From contig CAIWTL010000571.1 of assembly GCA_903915555.1 (NCBI GenBank), forward strand, positions 1 through 6,729: 6,729 bases of DNA, in the 5' to 3' direction. The DNA comes from an uncultured Micrococcales bacterium (GTDB lineage Bacteria > Actinomycetota > Actinomycetes > S36-B12 > GCA-2699445). Shown here one piece after another: positions 1 to 5,891 of this stretch (its first letter is position 1; each line of letters opens with the position of its first letter). Under the pieces are notes generated by a model. That model was not told the DNA's origin. It made no database searches and saw only the letters and a list, made by a program, of their open reading frames with translations. Made by a program: the position numbers and the translations under genes.

Positions 1-663
1 GGTCGTCTCGAGCCCCACCTCGACCTCGAAGAAGTCCGCCCGTTGGCTCAGCTGGAAACCGTCGTGATCACCGTCCTGGCCCAGTCCGACGCGCCCGGCC
101 CCGGCGAACACCTGCCGGGACACGAAGAACGGGGTCAGGCACGTCACGATGTCGGGGAACCGCGTGGCCCGGGACATCAGGTAGTTCTCGTGTGTCCCGT
201 ACGACGCGCCCTTGTTGTCGGTGTTGTTCTTGTAGAGCTGCAGGGGCAGTCCCCCCGGCATGGCCGCGGCGAGGACGGCCGCCCGCGCCATGATTCGCTC
301 GCCGGCGGTGTCCCAGAGGACCGCGTCGAACGGGTTGGTCACCTCGGGCGTGGAGTACTCCGGGTGGGCGTGGTCGACGTACAGCCGCGCCCCGTTGGTG
401 AGGATGACGTTGGCCAGCCCGAGGTCCTCGTCGGTCAGCTGACTGGGGTCGGCGTCGGCCCGTGAGAGGTCGTACCCGCGGGCGTCACGCAGCGGGCTCT
501 CCTCGTCGTAGTCCCAACGGGTGCGGACCCTGCGCTCCCCCAACGTGTCGTGGGCGTAGGCGTTGACGATCTGGGAGGACGCCAGCATGGCGTTCACGTG
601 GGGTTTGCCGGGCACGGAGATGCCGTATTCGGTCTCGATGCCCATCACGCGATGCACGGTCAC
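1..663 (-). CDS. dop: Dop, Pup deamidase/depupylase (N-terminal part, cut by window edge)
   Basis: Dop is the cytoplasmic ATP-dependent enzyme that deamidates the C-terminal Gln of Pup to Glu and also cleaves Pup from tagged lysines. It belongs to the carboxylate-amine ligase (glutamine-synthetase-like) fold shared with PafA. The visible 221 residues start MTVHRVMGIETEYGIS. They hold metal-binding Glu10 and Glu12, a Dop-type loop region around residues 48-69 (TRWDYDEESPLRDARG), the YVDHAHPEYS motif at 95-104 with the expected catalytic Asp97, and the LYKNN and KGASYGTHENYL motifs that follow. The Dop-loop stretch and overall match favour Dop over its paralogue PafA. Family length is about 500 residues, so more than half lies beyond the left edge. 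I chose GTG at 663 because it gives the MTVxRVMGIETEYG N-terminus known from Streptomyces Dop, an in-frame TAG lies three codons upstream (674-676 area), and a -10 box sits at exact leaderless spacing. ATG at 645 is the alternative. There is no Shine-Dalgarno before either. Confidence 0.96.
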   Translation of the reverse strand, partial: MTVHRVMGIETEYGISVPGKPHVNAMLASSQIVNAYAHDTLGERRVRTRWDYDEESPLRDARGYDLSRADADPSQLTDEDLGLANVILTNGARLYVDHAHPEYSTPEVTNPFDAVLWDTAGERIMARAAVLAAAMPGGLPLQLYKNNTDNKGASYGTHENYLMSRATRFPDIVTCLTPFFVSRQVFAGAGRVGLGQDGDHDGFQLSQRADFFEVEVGLETT

Positions 664-669
664 ACCGAG

Positions 670-675
670 AGCCTA
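670..675 (-). promoter_or_regulatory. Candidate -10 box (TAGGCT) for a leaderless dop transcript
   Basis: TAGGCT fits the actinobacterial TANNNT -10 consensus. If transcription starts at the first base of the GTG at 663, the box occupies exactly -12 to -7. This explains why dop has no ribosome binding site. The -35 zone (about 693-698, TGTCGG on the minus strand) is poor and lies inside the hairpin at 685-714. The spacing is observed; promoter activity is inferred. Confidence 0.5.
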
Positions 676-684
676 GAACGCGCA

Positions 685-714
685 CGCGCCCACCGACACT
701 CGTCGGTGGGCGCG
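685..714 (-). terminator. Strong GC hairpin after the sugar-porter gene (U-tract-less terminator)
   Basis: A perfect 13-bp inverted repeat (CGCGCCCACCGAC and its complement) with a 4-nt loop lies 33 to 62 nt past the sugar porter's TAA. No T-run follows it on the minus strand, so it resembles the tailless hairpins proposed as terminators in high-GC actinobacteria, not a classical intrinsic terminator. It also sits directly upstream of the proposed dop promoter and would insulate dop from transporter read-through. Confidence 0.65.
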
Positions 715-746
715 TCGCGATCTCGGAAGGGATCTCCCCCGAGGAC

Positions 747-2303
747 TTACTTGGCCATCTCGACGCCCTCGAGGCTCTCCATGTCCTCCAGCTGGACGCC
801 CTTGGTCTCCTTGACGTACTTGAGCACGTAGAAGAAGGAGACGACGGCGCCGAGGGTGAACAGCCCGTAGGCGAGGCCCAGCGAGATACCCACGAGGCCG
901 GGGAAGGTCTCCGAGACGATGAAGTTGGCGATCCAGTTGGACATGACCGCCACCGACATCGCTGCAGCACGGATCTTGTTCGGGAACATCTCGCCCAGCA
1001 GGACCCACACGATCGGACCCCAGGTGGCCGCGAAGAACGCCACGTACAGGTTGAGCATGACCACAGCCACCCAGCCCGATCCGGAGGACAGCAGTGGCGT
1101 GTTCAGTTCCGAGACGCCTGTGCAGCCGGCCTGACCGCCGGCATCCAGGATCGCCTGGGTGCACTTGGGAGCGGTCTGGAACACGATCGTCAGAATCCCG
1201 AGAGTGACCGCCATGCCCAAAGACCCCACCAGCAGGAGCGGCCGGCGACCGGCGCGGTCGATCAGGGCGATGGCGACGAACGTGAAGATGACGTTGACCG
1301 CCGAGATGATGGTCGACGTCAGGAAGGCGCGGCTCTCGTCGAAGCCGACGGCGCTCCAGATGAGGTTGGAGTAGTAGAACACGGCGTTGATACCGACGAA
1401 CTGCTGCAGGACCGCCAGGATGATGCCGACCCAGACGATGGGGAGCAGCCCGAGTTTCGGCCCCTTGATGTCCGACATGCTCATCTTGTGTTCGCCCGCC
1501 AGTGACTCCTCGATGGAGTGCAGCCGCGGGGTCACGTCCTCGACGTAGATCTGCTCGAGAACCTCCTTGGCCTCCGCCGACTTGCCCTTCGCCACCAGGT
1601 AGCGCGGGGACTCGGGCAAGGTGAGCGACAGCACCCAGTAGATGACGGCGGGGATGACCATGCACAGGAACATCCACTGCCAGGCGGCCAACCCGAGCGC
1701 CAACTCGTTGTTGGCCTCGACGGGCGGGACCTCCGGGTTCAGCATCGGCGCCTGGACTTCGTTGGGGACGAGGCTGATGATCACCTGGTTGACCAGCTGG
1801 GTGGCGAAGATGCCGAACACGATCGCCAACTGGAACAGCGATGTCAGCCGACCGCGCAGGTGGGCCGGGGCGATCTCGGAGATGTACATCGGGGAGACCA
1901 CCGCTGCGAGACCGATGGCGAAGCCACCGACGATGCGCCACAGCATGAAGTCCCACAGGCCGATGGGGAAGGCCTGGCCGACCCCCGCGATCAGGAACAG
2001 GATGGCGGCGGTGACCATGACCTTCTTGCGACCGTACTTGTCGGTGAGGCGCCCACCGATGAATGCGCCGATCGCAGAGCCGAGCAGCGCGATCGCGACC
2101 GCGAAGCCCTGCATGAACTTGTCGGTGACCTGGAACTCGTAGAAGACGGCCTTGTTGGCCCCGTTGATGACCGAGCTGTCGTAGCCGAAGAGGAAACCGC
2201 CGAGCGCGGCGATGACCGCGATGTAGACGACCTTCCCGGTGTGCACGGCTGCTACGTCGGTGCTGTCGCCGCTGGAACTACCTGTGTCGACCGGACCCTG
2301 CAT
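747..2303 (-). CDS. Sugar-porter family MFS transporter (GlcP-like sugar:H+ symporter)
   Basis: This is an inner-membrane major facilitator of the sugar porter family, 518 residues, with about 12 predicted helices. Family signatures appear in order: GFLFGYD at 36-42 (Asp42 aligns with the proton-coupling Asp of XylE), GGRLTDKYGRK at 83-93, WRIVGG at 122-127, SEIAPAHLRGR at 142-152, PESPRYL at 230-236, QQFVGINAVFYY at 300-311 (sugar-binding Gln/Asn positions in family structures), DRAGRRP at 349-355, and KETKG at 498-502 in place of PETKG. The WGPIVWVLLGEMFPNKIRAAA stretch around 428-448 and the overall layout resemble Streptomyces GlcP, but the substrate cannot be fixed from sequence, so I give no symbol. 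External loops 5-6 and 9-10 are long, the second with Cys381 and Cys394. The ATG is preceded by AGGGAGG (2308-2314) with a 4-nt spacer. The gene lies between arc and dop, which is not its usual place. I see no strong compositional difference from its neighbours. Confidence 0.93.
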   Translation of the reverse strand: MQGPVDTGSSSGDSTDVAAVHTGKVVYIAVIAALGGFLFGYDSSVINGANKAVFYEFQVTDKFMQGFAVAIALLGSAIGAFIGGRLTDKYGRKKVMVTAAILFLIAGVGQAFPIGLWDFMLWRIVGGFAIGLAAVVSPMYISEIAPAHLRGRLTSLFQLAIVFGIFATQLVNQVIISLVPNEVQAPMLNPEVPPVEANNELALGLAAWQWMFLCMVIPAVIYWVLSLTLPESPRYLVAKGKSAEAKEVLEQIYVEDVTPRLHSIEESLAGEHKMSMSDIKGPKLGLLPIVWVGIILAVLQQFVGINAVFYYSNLIWSAVGFDESRAFLTSTIISAVNVIFTFVAIALIDRAGRRPLLLVGSLGMAVTLGILTIVFQTAPKCTQAILDAGGQAGCTGVSELNTPLLSSGSGWVAVVMLNLYVAFFAATWGPIVWVLLGEMFPNKIRAAAMSVAVMSNWIANFIVSETFPGLVGISLGLAYGLFTLGAVVSFFYVLKYVKETKGVQLEDMESLEGVEMAK

Positions 2304-2330
2304 GAGGCCTCCCTGATCTGGATGGGCCCC

Positions 2331-2336
2331 ACGCTA
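2331..2336 (-). promoter_or_regulatory. Possible -10 box (TAGCGT) of the sugar-porter gene
   Basis: TAGCGT matches TANNNT and would start transcription near 2324, giving a leader of about 21 nt that contains the AGGGAGG ribosome site. No convincing -35 is seen. The box overlaps the 8-bp palindrome CGCTAGCG and lies between the arms of an inverted repeat CTGATC (2313-2318) and GATCAG (2339-2344), which could be a regulator site. This is a weak call from consensus alone. Confidence 0.3.
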
Positions 2337-2376
2337 GCGATCAGCGGCACCTGTTCGCTCGGTATTCACTTCCCTC

Positions 2377-2394
2377 GCCCGGCGCGTCCCGGGC
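2377..2394 (-). terminator. Weak GC hairpin downstream of arc
   Basis: GCCCGG and CCGGGC arms (6 bp) enclose a 6-nt loop, about 31 to 48 nt past the arc stop codon, with no T-tract after it. It could end the arc transcript or slow polymerase before the sugar-porter gene. It is much weaker than the hairpin at 685-714, so read-through from arc into the transporter remains possible. Confidence 0.3.
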
Positions 2395-2422
2395 ACCGTC
2401 CGATTTGTTCCCGGGGGCACCG
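2387..2422. repeat. Short direct near-repeat between arc and the sugar porter
   Basis: TCCCGGGGGCACCG (2409-2422) and TCCCGGGCACCG (2387-2398) are the same motif apart from a 2-base insertion, with starts 22 bp apart, close to two helical turns. They lie just past the arc stop and some 50 to 90 bp upstream of the candidate sugar-porter promoter. They could be paired protein sites or a small local duplication; in GC-rich DNA, chance is also plausible. Confidence 0.35.
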
Positions 2423-2424
2423 GT

Positions 2425-4080
2425 TCAGAGGTACTGACCGGTGTTGGCGACGGACTCGATGGAACGGCCCTGGTCGTCGCCGGTCTTGCCCCGGACGAGC
2501 GTTCGGATGAACACGATCCGCTCCCCCTTCTTGCCGGAGATACGCGCCCAGTCGTCGGGGTTGGTCGTGTTGGGAAGATCCTCGTTCTCGCGGAACTCGT
2601 CCACGCAAGCCGCCAGCAGATGCTGGACGCGGATGCCCTTCTGGCCCGTGTCGAGGAACTCCTTGATCGCCGACTTCTTGGCCCTGGCGACGATGTTCTC
2701 GATCATGGCACCGGAGTTGAAGTCCTTGAAGTACAGGATCTCCTTGTCGCCGTTCGCGTAGGTGACCTCGAGGAACCGGTTCTCGTCCGACTCGGAGTAC
2801 ATGCGCTCGACAGCTGCCCTGATCATGGCGCTGCAGGTGGCCTCCGGGGACCCAGCGTTCTCCGCGAGGTCGTCGGCATTGAGCGGCAGATCGGGGGTCA
2901 GGTACTTCGCGAAGATGTCCGCTGCCGCTTGGGCGTCGGGCCGCTCGATCTTGATCTTTACGTCCAGCCGACCGGGACGCAGGATCGCCGGATCGATCAT
3001 GTCCTCACGGTTCGAGGCGCCGATGACGATGACGTTCTCGAGACCTTCGACACCGTCGATCTCACTGAGCAACTGGGGAACGATGGTGTTCTCGACATCG
3101 CTGGACACACCGCTGCCGCGCGTCCGGAACAGCGAGTCCATCTCGTCGAAGAAGACGATGACGGGCATCCCCTCGCTGGCCTTCTCCCGAGCTCGCTGGA
3201 ACACCAGACGGATATGACGCTCCGTCTCGCCGACGTACTTGTTGAGCAGTTCCGGCCCCTTGATGTTGAGGAAGAAGGACCGGGCGTCGTCACGACCCTC
3301 CACCTCGGCGACCTTCTTGGCCAGGGAGTTCGCGACGGCCTTAGCGATGAGAGTCTTGCCGCACCCGGGCGGACCGTAGAGCAGGATGCCCTTCGGCGCG
3401 GCGAGCTGGTGCTCCGCGAACAACTCCTGGTGGAGGAACGGGAGTTCGACGGCATCGCGGATCAGTTCGATCTGACCCGACAGACCACCGATGTCCCCGT
3501 AGTCGATGTCGGGGACCTCTTCCAGCACGAGCTCCTCGACCTCGGCCTTGGGGATCTTCTCGAGGACGAAACCGCTGCGGTTGTCCAGGAGCAGGGAGTC
3601 GCCGGCGCGCAGGGTGATCTCGCGCAGGGGCTCGGCAAGGCGGACGACGCGCTCGTCGTCGGTGTTGCCGATGACCAGAGCGCGTTCGTCGTCCAACTTC
3701 TCCTTGAACATCACGATGTCGCCGGCCCGCTCGAACTCGCGGGCGCCGATCACGTTGAGGGACTCGTTGAGCATCAACTCCTGCCCCGGCCGCAGATCCT
3801 CGAGCGTGACAGCGGGCCCGGCGATGACCCGCATCTTGCGGCCGGACGCCAGGACGTCGAGCGACTCGTCGTCATTGGCCTGCAAGAACACGCCGTAGCC
3901 GGTCGGAGGCTCGGCCAGCCGGTCGACCTCGGCCTTGAGCGCCACGATCTGATCGCGCGCCTCCCGCAGGGTGGCCGCCATCCGTTGGTTCTGTGACTGA
4001 CAGGCGGCCAGTTCTCGGCGGAGGTCCCCGATGCGGCGCATGGCGGCGTCGGACCGATCGAAACCAGGGCTCTCGGTCAT
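2425..4080 (-). CDS. arc: Proteasomal AAA+ ATPase ARC (Mpa)
   Basis: ARC/Mpa is the cytoplasmic ring ATPase that captures pupylated proteins, unfolds them and feeds them into the 20S proteasome. The 551-residue protein shows an N-terminal coiled coil (about 15-57) that in Mpa binds Pup, a tandem OB-fold region (about 60-180) that forms the hexameric collar, and one AAA+ module. The AAA+ module has Walker A GPPGCGKT at 236-243, pore loop KYVGE at 281-285, Walker B IVFFDEMD at 308-315, sensor-1 Asn357, and arginine fingers Arg368 and Arg371 in ILRPGRLD. The C-terminus ends GQYL, the motif that docks ARC on the proteasome and opens its gate. It is shorter than M. tuberculosis Mpa (609): the N-terminus is shorter, and a roughly 20-residue stretch in the second OB domain of Mpa is absent. 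The ATG at 4080 is set by a strong Shine-Dalgarno; an in-frame ATG at 4140 would add 20 residues reading through that site and is rejected. A promoter candidate lies at 4144-4171. Confidence 0.98.
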   Translation of the reverse strand: MTESPGFDRSDAAMRRIGDLRRELAACQSQNQRMAATLREARDQIVALKAEVDRLAEPPTGYGVFLQANDDESLDVLASGRKMRVIAGPAVTLEDLRPGQELMLNESLNVIGAREFERAGDIVMFKEKLDDERALVIGNTDDERVVRLAEPLREITLRAGDSLLLDNRSGFVLEKIPKAEVEELVLEEVPDIDYGDIGGLSGQIELIRDAVELPFLHQELFAEHQLAAPKGILLYGPPGCGKTLIAKAVANSLAKKVAEVEGRDDARSFFLNIKGPELLNKYVGETERHIRLVFQRAREKASEGMPVIVFFDEMDSLFRTRGSGVSSDVENTIVPQLLSEIDGVEGLENVIVIGASNREDMIDPAILRPGRLDVKIKIERPDAQAAADIFAKYLTPDLPLNADDLAENAGSPEATCSAMIRAAVERMYSESDENRFLEVTYANGDKEILYFKDFNSGAMIENIVARAKKSAIKEFLDTGQKGIRVQHLLAACVDEFRENEDLPNTTNPDDWARISGKKGERIVFIRTLVRGKTGDDQGRSIESVANTGQYL

Positions 4081-4087
4081 GGTGACC

Positions 4088-4094
4088 ACCTCCT
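4088..4094 (-). promoter_or_regulatory. Shine-Dalgarno of arc (decides the start)
   Basis: AGGAGGT, a near-complete complement of the 16S rRNA tail, sits 7 nt before the ATG at 4080. It fixes MTESPGF as the N-terminus over the longer in-frame option. It contrasts with the dop start and the plus-strand transporter start in this window, neither of which has a ribosome site. Confidence 0.9.
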
Positions 4095-4143
4095 GTTCTG
4101 GGCACCCTACCCAGCGGGGGGCGGGACGCCACTCATTCACCGA

Positions 4144-4171
4144 AAACTACTCACGCCCCACCGACTGTCAC
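4144..4171 (-). promoter_or_regulatory. Candidate promoter of arc
   Basis: On the minus strand GTGACA (4166-4171, five of six bases of TTGACA) is followed after 16 bp by TAGTTT (4144-4149, TANNNT). Transcription would begin near 4137, giving a leader of about 57 nt with the Shine-Dalgarno. A second possible -10, TAGGGT, lies nearer the gene at about 4106-4111 but lacks a -35. Consensus match only. Confidence 0.5.
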
Positions 4172-4175
4172 GGAT

Positions 4176-4190
4176 GGTCGGATTCGGACC
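4176..4190. promoter_or_regulatory. Imperfect 15-bp palindrome upstream of the arc -35
   Basis: GGTCGGATTCGGACC is symmetric in six of its seven base pairs around a central T. It lies at roughly -40 to -54 relative to the proposed arc start, where an activator would bind, in the 248-bp region shared with the divergent transporter gene. No known operator is recognised; this is a weak candidate. Confidence 0.25.
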
Positions 4191-4293
4191 CTTCCGTCCC
4201 TGCCCCATCCTGCGGTGATTGCCCGACGTCCGCAACGGTTGGCCGGCCCTCGCCACCCGCCAGCCACCTCATACCCCGCGACGACCCGAGATG

Positions 4294-4322
4294 AGGACAC
4301 CCTGCGGTCGACTCCCTACGAT
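4294..4322 (+). promoter_or_regulatory. Promoter of the plus-strand MFS gene, leaderless type
   Basis: AGGACA (4294-4299, four of six bases of TTGACA) is followed after exactly 17 bp by TACGAT (4317-4322), a good actinobacterial -10. With transcription starting at the GTG at 4329, TACGAT occupies -12 to -7. The spacing of -35, -10 and start codon all agree, and no Shine-Dalgarno precedes the GTG, which supports a leaderless mRNA. Confidence 0.65.
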
Positions 4323-4328
4323 CGCGGG

Positions 4329-5885
4329 GTGGCTGGGGAATCCGACCTACTCGCGTCGACGACCCAGCGTCGGATGCTCGGCGGCGCCTTCCTGGGTGCG
4401 ACAGCCGGTGTCGTGGGGGTCACGTCCCTGGAGGCCGTGCTCATCCCGTTGCAGGAGGAGTTCGACCTCTCGGTCGACCGTCTGAACCAACTGGTGTTGG
4501 CGGTCGCGGCGGGCGGCCTCTTGATCCTGTTCGCAGCAGGCGCGCTCACCGACCGGTTGGGACCGCGTCGTGTCCTGCTCGCGGGCGGCCTCGTCACCAC
4601 GCTCGGCGCCCTGATGGTCGCGGGCGCGACCGGATTCGGGGGTCTGGTGGCCGGTCGGGTGATCGGCGGCGTGGGCAACACGGCAATGACAGTGGCGTCC
4701 CTGGCTGTACTGAACTCGGCAGTGAGCGACGACCGCGCCCGCGCCCGCGTCTTCGGCAGCTTCGCGGCCGCCACGGGCGCTGCACTGCTGGTCTCCCCCC
4801 AGGTGAGCAGTCTGATCGCCGACCGACTGGGGTGGCGCTGGGTCCCTGCCCTCTGGATCGCCGTCGCGCTGGGGGCCGTCCTGACGCTGTGGGGATGTGC
4901 ACTGCCCACCGGTTCCGGACGGCGGCGGGAGCTGTTCACTCCGCTCGCTGCGGGGTTGGCCCTCTCGGGAGCCTGCGTCGCCGCACTCACCGCCGCCGGC
5001 GAAACGGTCACCCCCGGCGTGGCACTCATCGTGACGGTCGGCGCCCTCGTTTCCCTCATGCTCCGGTGGCGGTCGCTGCGCAGGGCGTCCGTCACGCCAA
5101 CCCTGGACGTCTCGGTGTTCGCCGCGCCGGGCGCCAAGGCCCTGATGGCCGCGCTCCTGACCTCGGCGGCGGTTCCTGTGACGTTCTACACGAACCTGCT
5201 CCTGCAGTACCGACTGGAGGTGGACTCGCTGCAGGCCGTTCAGGCGCTGATCATCCCGCAGGCCGCCGGAGTCCTCGGAGGCCTGGTAGGGGGGTGGGTG
5301 AGTGTTCGGATCGGCTCGCTGCGCGCGACCGGCCATGGGCTTGCCCTGGGTAGTGTCGCCGCGCTCACCTGCGTGGGCTACCTCACCATCGCCGATCCGC
5401 CCTCCGCACCGGTGATCGTGATGCTGGTCAGCGGATTCACCCTCGCGACCGGATCCGTGCTGGGCACATTGACCAAGGCGATCCTGGACTGCGCTCCGCG
5501 GGCCGCCTCCGGGGCGGCAGCCGCCTGGCGGCAAGCCGGGTGGATCACCAGCATGGCAGTGGGCGGTGCCCTCACCGGTGCGGCGGTGTTCTCCTTCTTC
5601 AGCAACACCTGGCAGGAGAGCCTGCGGCAGGCCGGGGTGTCCGAGGCCGTCGCAGCGCGGGTGGCCGAGGCGATCCGAGGAGGGCTGCCGATCGTCGAAC
5701 TGCTCGCCGATCCACGCATCGAAGGCGTCGCGGGGCAGCAGGCCATCGAGCGTCTCGTCGGGTTGGGCTCCGCCCAGGTCGACACCTTTCGCCTGGTCGC
5801 GCTGGTGGCGGCGGTGACCCAGGCCATCAGCCTGTGCTGCGTCCTCGTGGCGATCCGCCGGCGCGCACCGATGGGCTCCTCATGA
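4329..5885 (+). CDS. MFS transporter, EmrB/QacA-like (DHA2-type) putative efflux pump
   Basis: This is an inner-membrane major facilitator of 518 residues, probably with 14 helices. Visible marks are motif A GALTDRLGPRRVL at 71-83 after the second helix, the RVIGGVGN region at 110-117, and GWRWVPALWIAV at 168-179, which corresponds to the WRW-F-N segment of DHA2 pumps. Between the last two helices is a long hydrophilic loop (about 425-485), typical of EmrB/QacA proteins. The usual motif C (GPxxGG) is degenerate (SPQVSS at 156-161), so proton-drug antiport is inferred and the substrate is unknown. I chose GTG at 4329 because of the leaderless promoter. The open frame extends upstream to a GTG at 4215, but that would add 38 Pro/Arg-rich residues covering the promoter. 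The gene is divergent from arc and convergent with trmI, with only 6 bp between the stops, so it stands alone transcriptionally. I do not see a regulator gene beside it. Confidence 0.88.
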   Translation: MAGESDLLASTTQRRMLGGAFLGATAGVVGVTSLEAVLIPLQEEFDLSVDRLNQLVLAVAAGGLLILFAAGALTDRLGPRRVLLAGGLVTTLGALMVAGATGFGGLVAGRVIGGVGNTAMTVASLAVLNSAVSDDRARARVFGSFAAATGAALLVSPQVSSLIADRLGWRWVPALWIAVALGAVLTLWGCALPTGSGRRRELFTPLAAGLALSGACVAALTAAGETVTPGVALIVTVGALVSLMLRWRSLRRASVTPTLDVSVFAAPGAKALMAALLTSAAVPVTFYTNLLLQYRLEVDSLQAVQALIIPQAAGVLGGLVGGWVSVRIGSLRATGHGLALGSVAALTCVGYLTIADPPSAPVIVMLVSGFTLATGSVLGTLTKAILDCAPRAASGAAAAWRQAGWITSMAVGGALTGAAVFSFFSNTWQESLRQAGVSEAVAARVAEAIRGGLPIVELLADPRIEGVAGQQAIERLVGLGSAQVDTFRLVALVAAVTQAISLCCVLVAIRRRAPMGSS

Positions 5886-5891
5886 GGGCGA

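Noticed and set aside
685..714. Hairpin as a riboswitch or small RNA
   Set aside because: It is a single simple stem with a 4-nt loop directly after a stop codon and has no multi-branch structure, so a terminator is the simpler reading.
673..1956. 427-codon minus-strand frame overlapping the sugar porter in another frame
   Set aside because: Same strand but a different frame from the well-supported transporter. The product is Arg/Gly/Pro/His-rich without family motifs.
1518..2510. 330-codon open frame on the plus strand opposite the sugar porter
   Set aside because: Low-complexity Asp/Gly/Arg-rich product with no motifs, and it runs over the clear sugar porter and into the arc end. It is a GC-driven shadow.
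2620..3996. 458-codon open frame on the plus strand opposite arc
   Set aside because: It is antisense to the highly conserved arc gene, and its product is a monotonous Val/Leu/Asp/Glu/Gly-rich sequence with no recognisable domain, as expected from the complement of a high-GC gene.
4081..4140. Upstream extension of arc to an ATG at 4140 (20 extra residues)
   Set aside because: The extension translates through the strong AGGAGGT ribosome site of the ATG at 4080 and has no ribosome site of its own.
4215..4328. Upstream extension of the plus-strand MFS gene to a GTG at 4215
   Set aside because: It would cover the -35 and -10 boxes and add Pro/Arg-rich residues unlike a transporter N-terminus; the GTG at 4329 sits at exact leaderless spacing.
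4347..5534. 395-codon minus-strand frame opposite the EmrB/QacA-like gene
   Set aside because: Its product is Gly/Arg/Glu/Gln-rich with no helices or domain, and it is antisense to a gene with a good promoter and family motifs.
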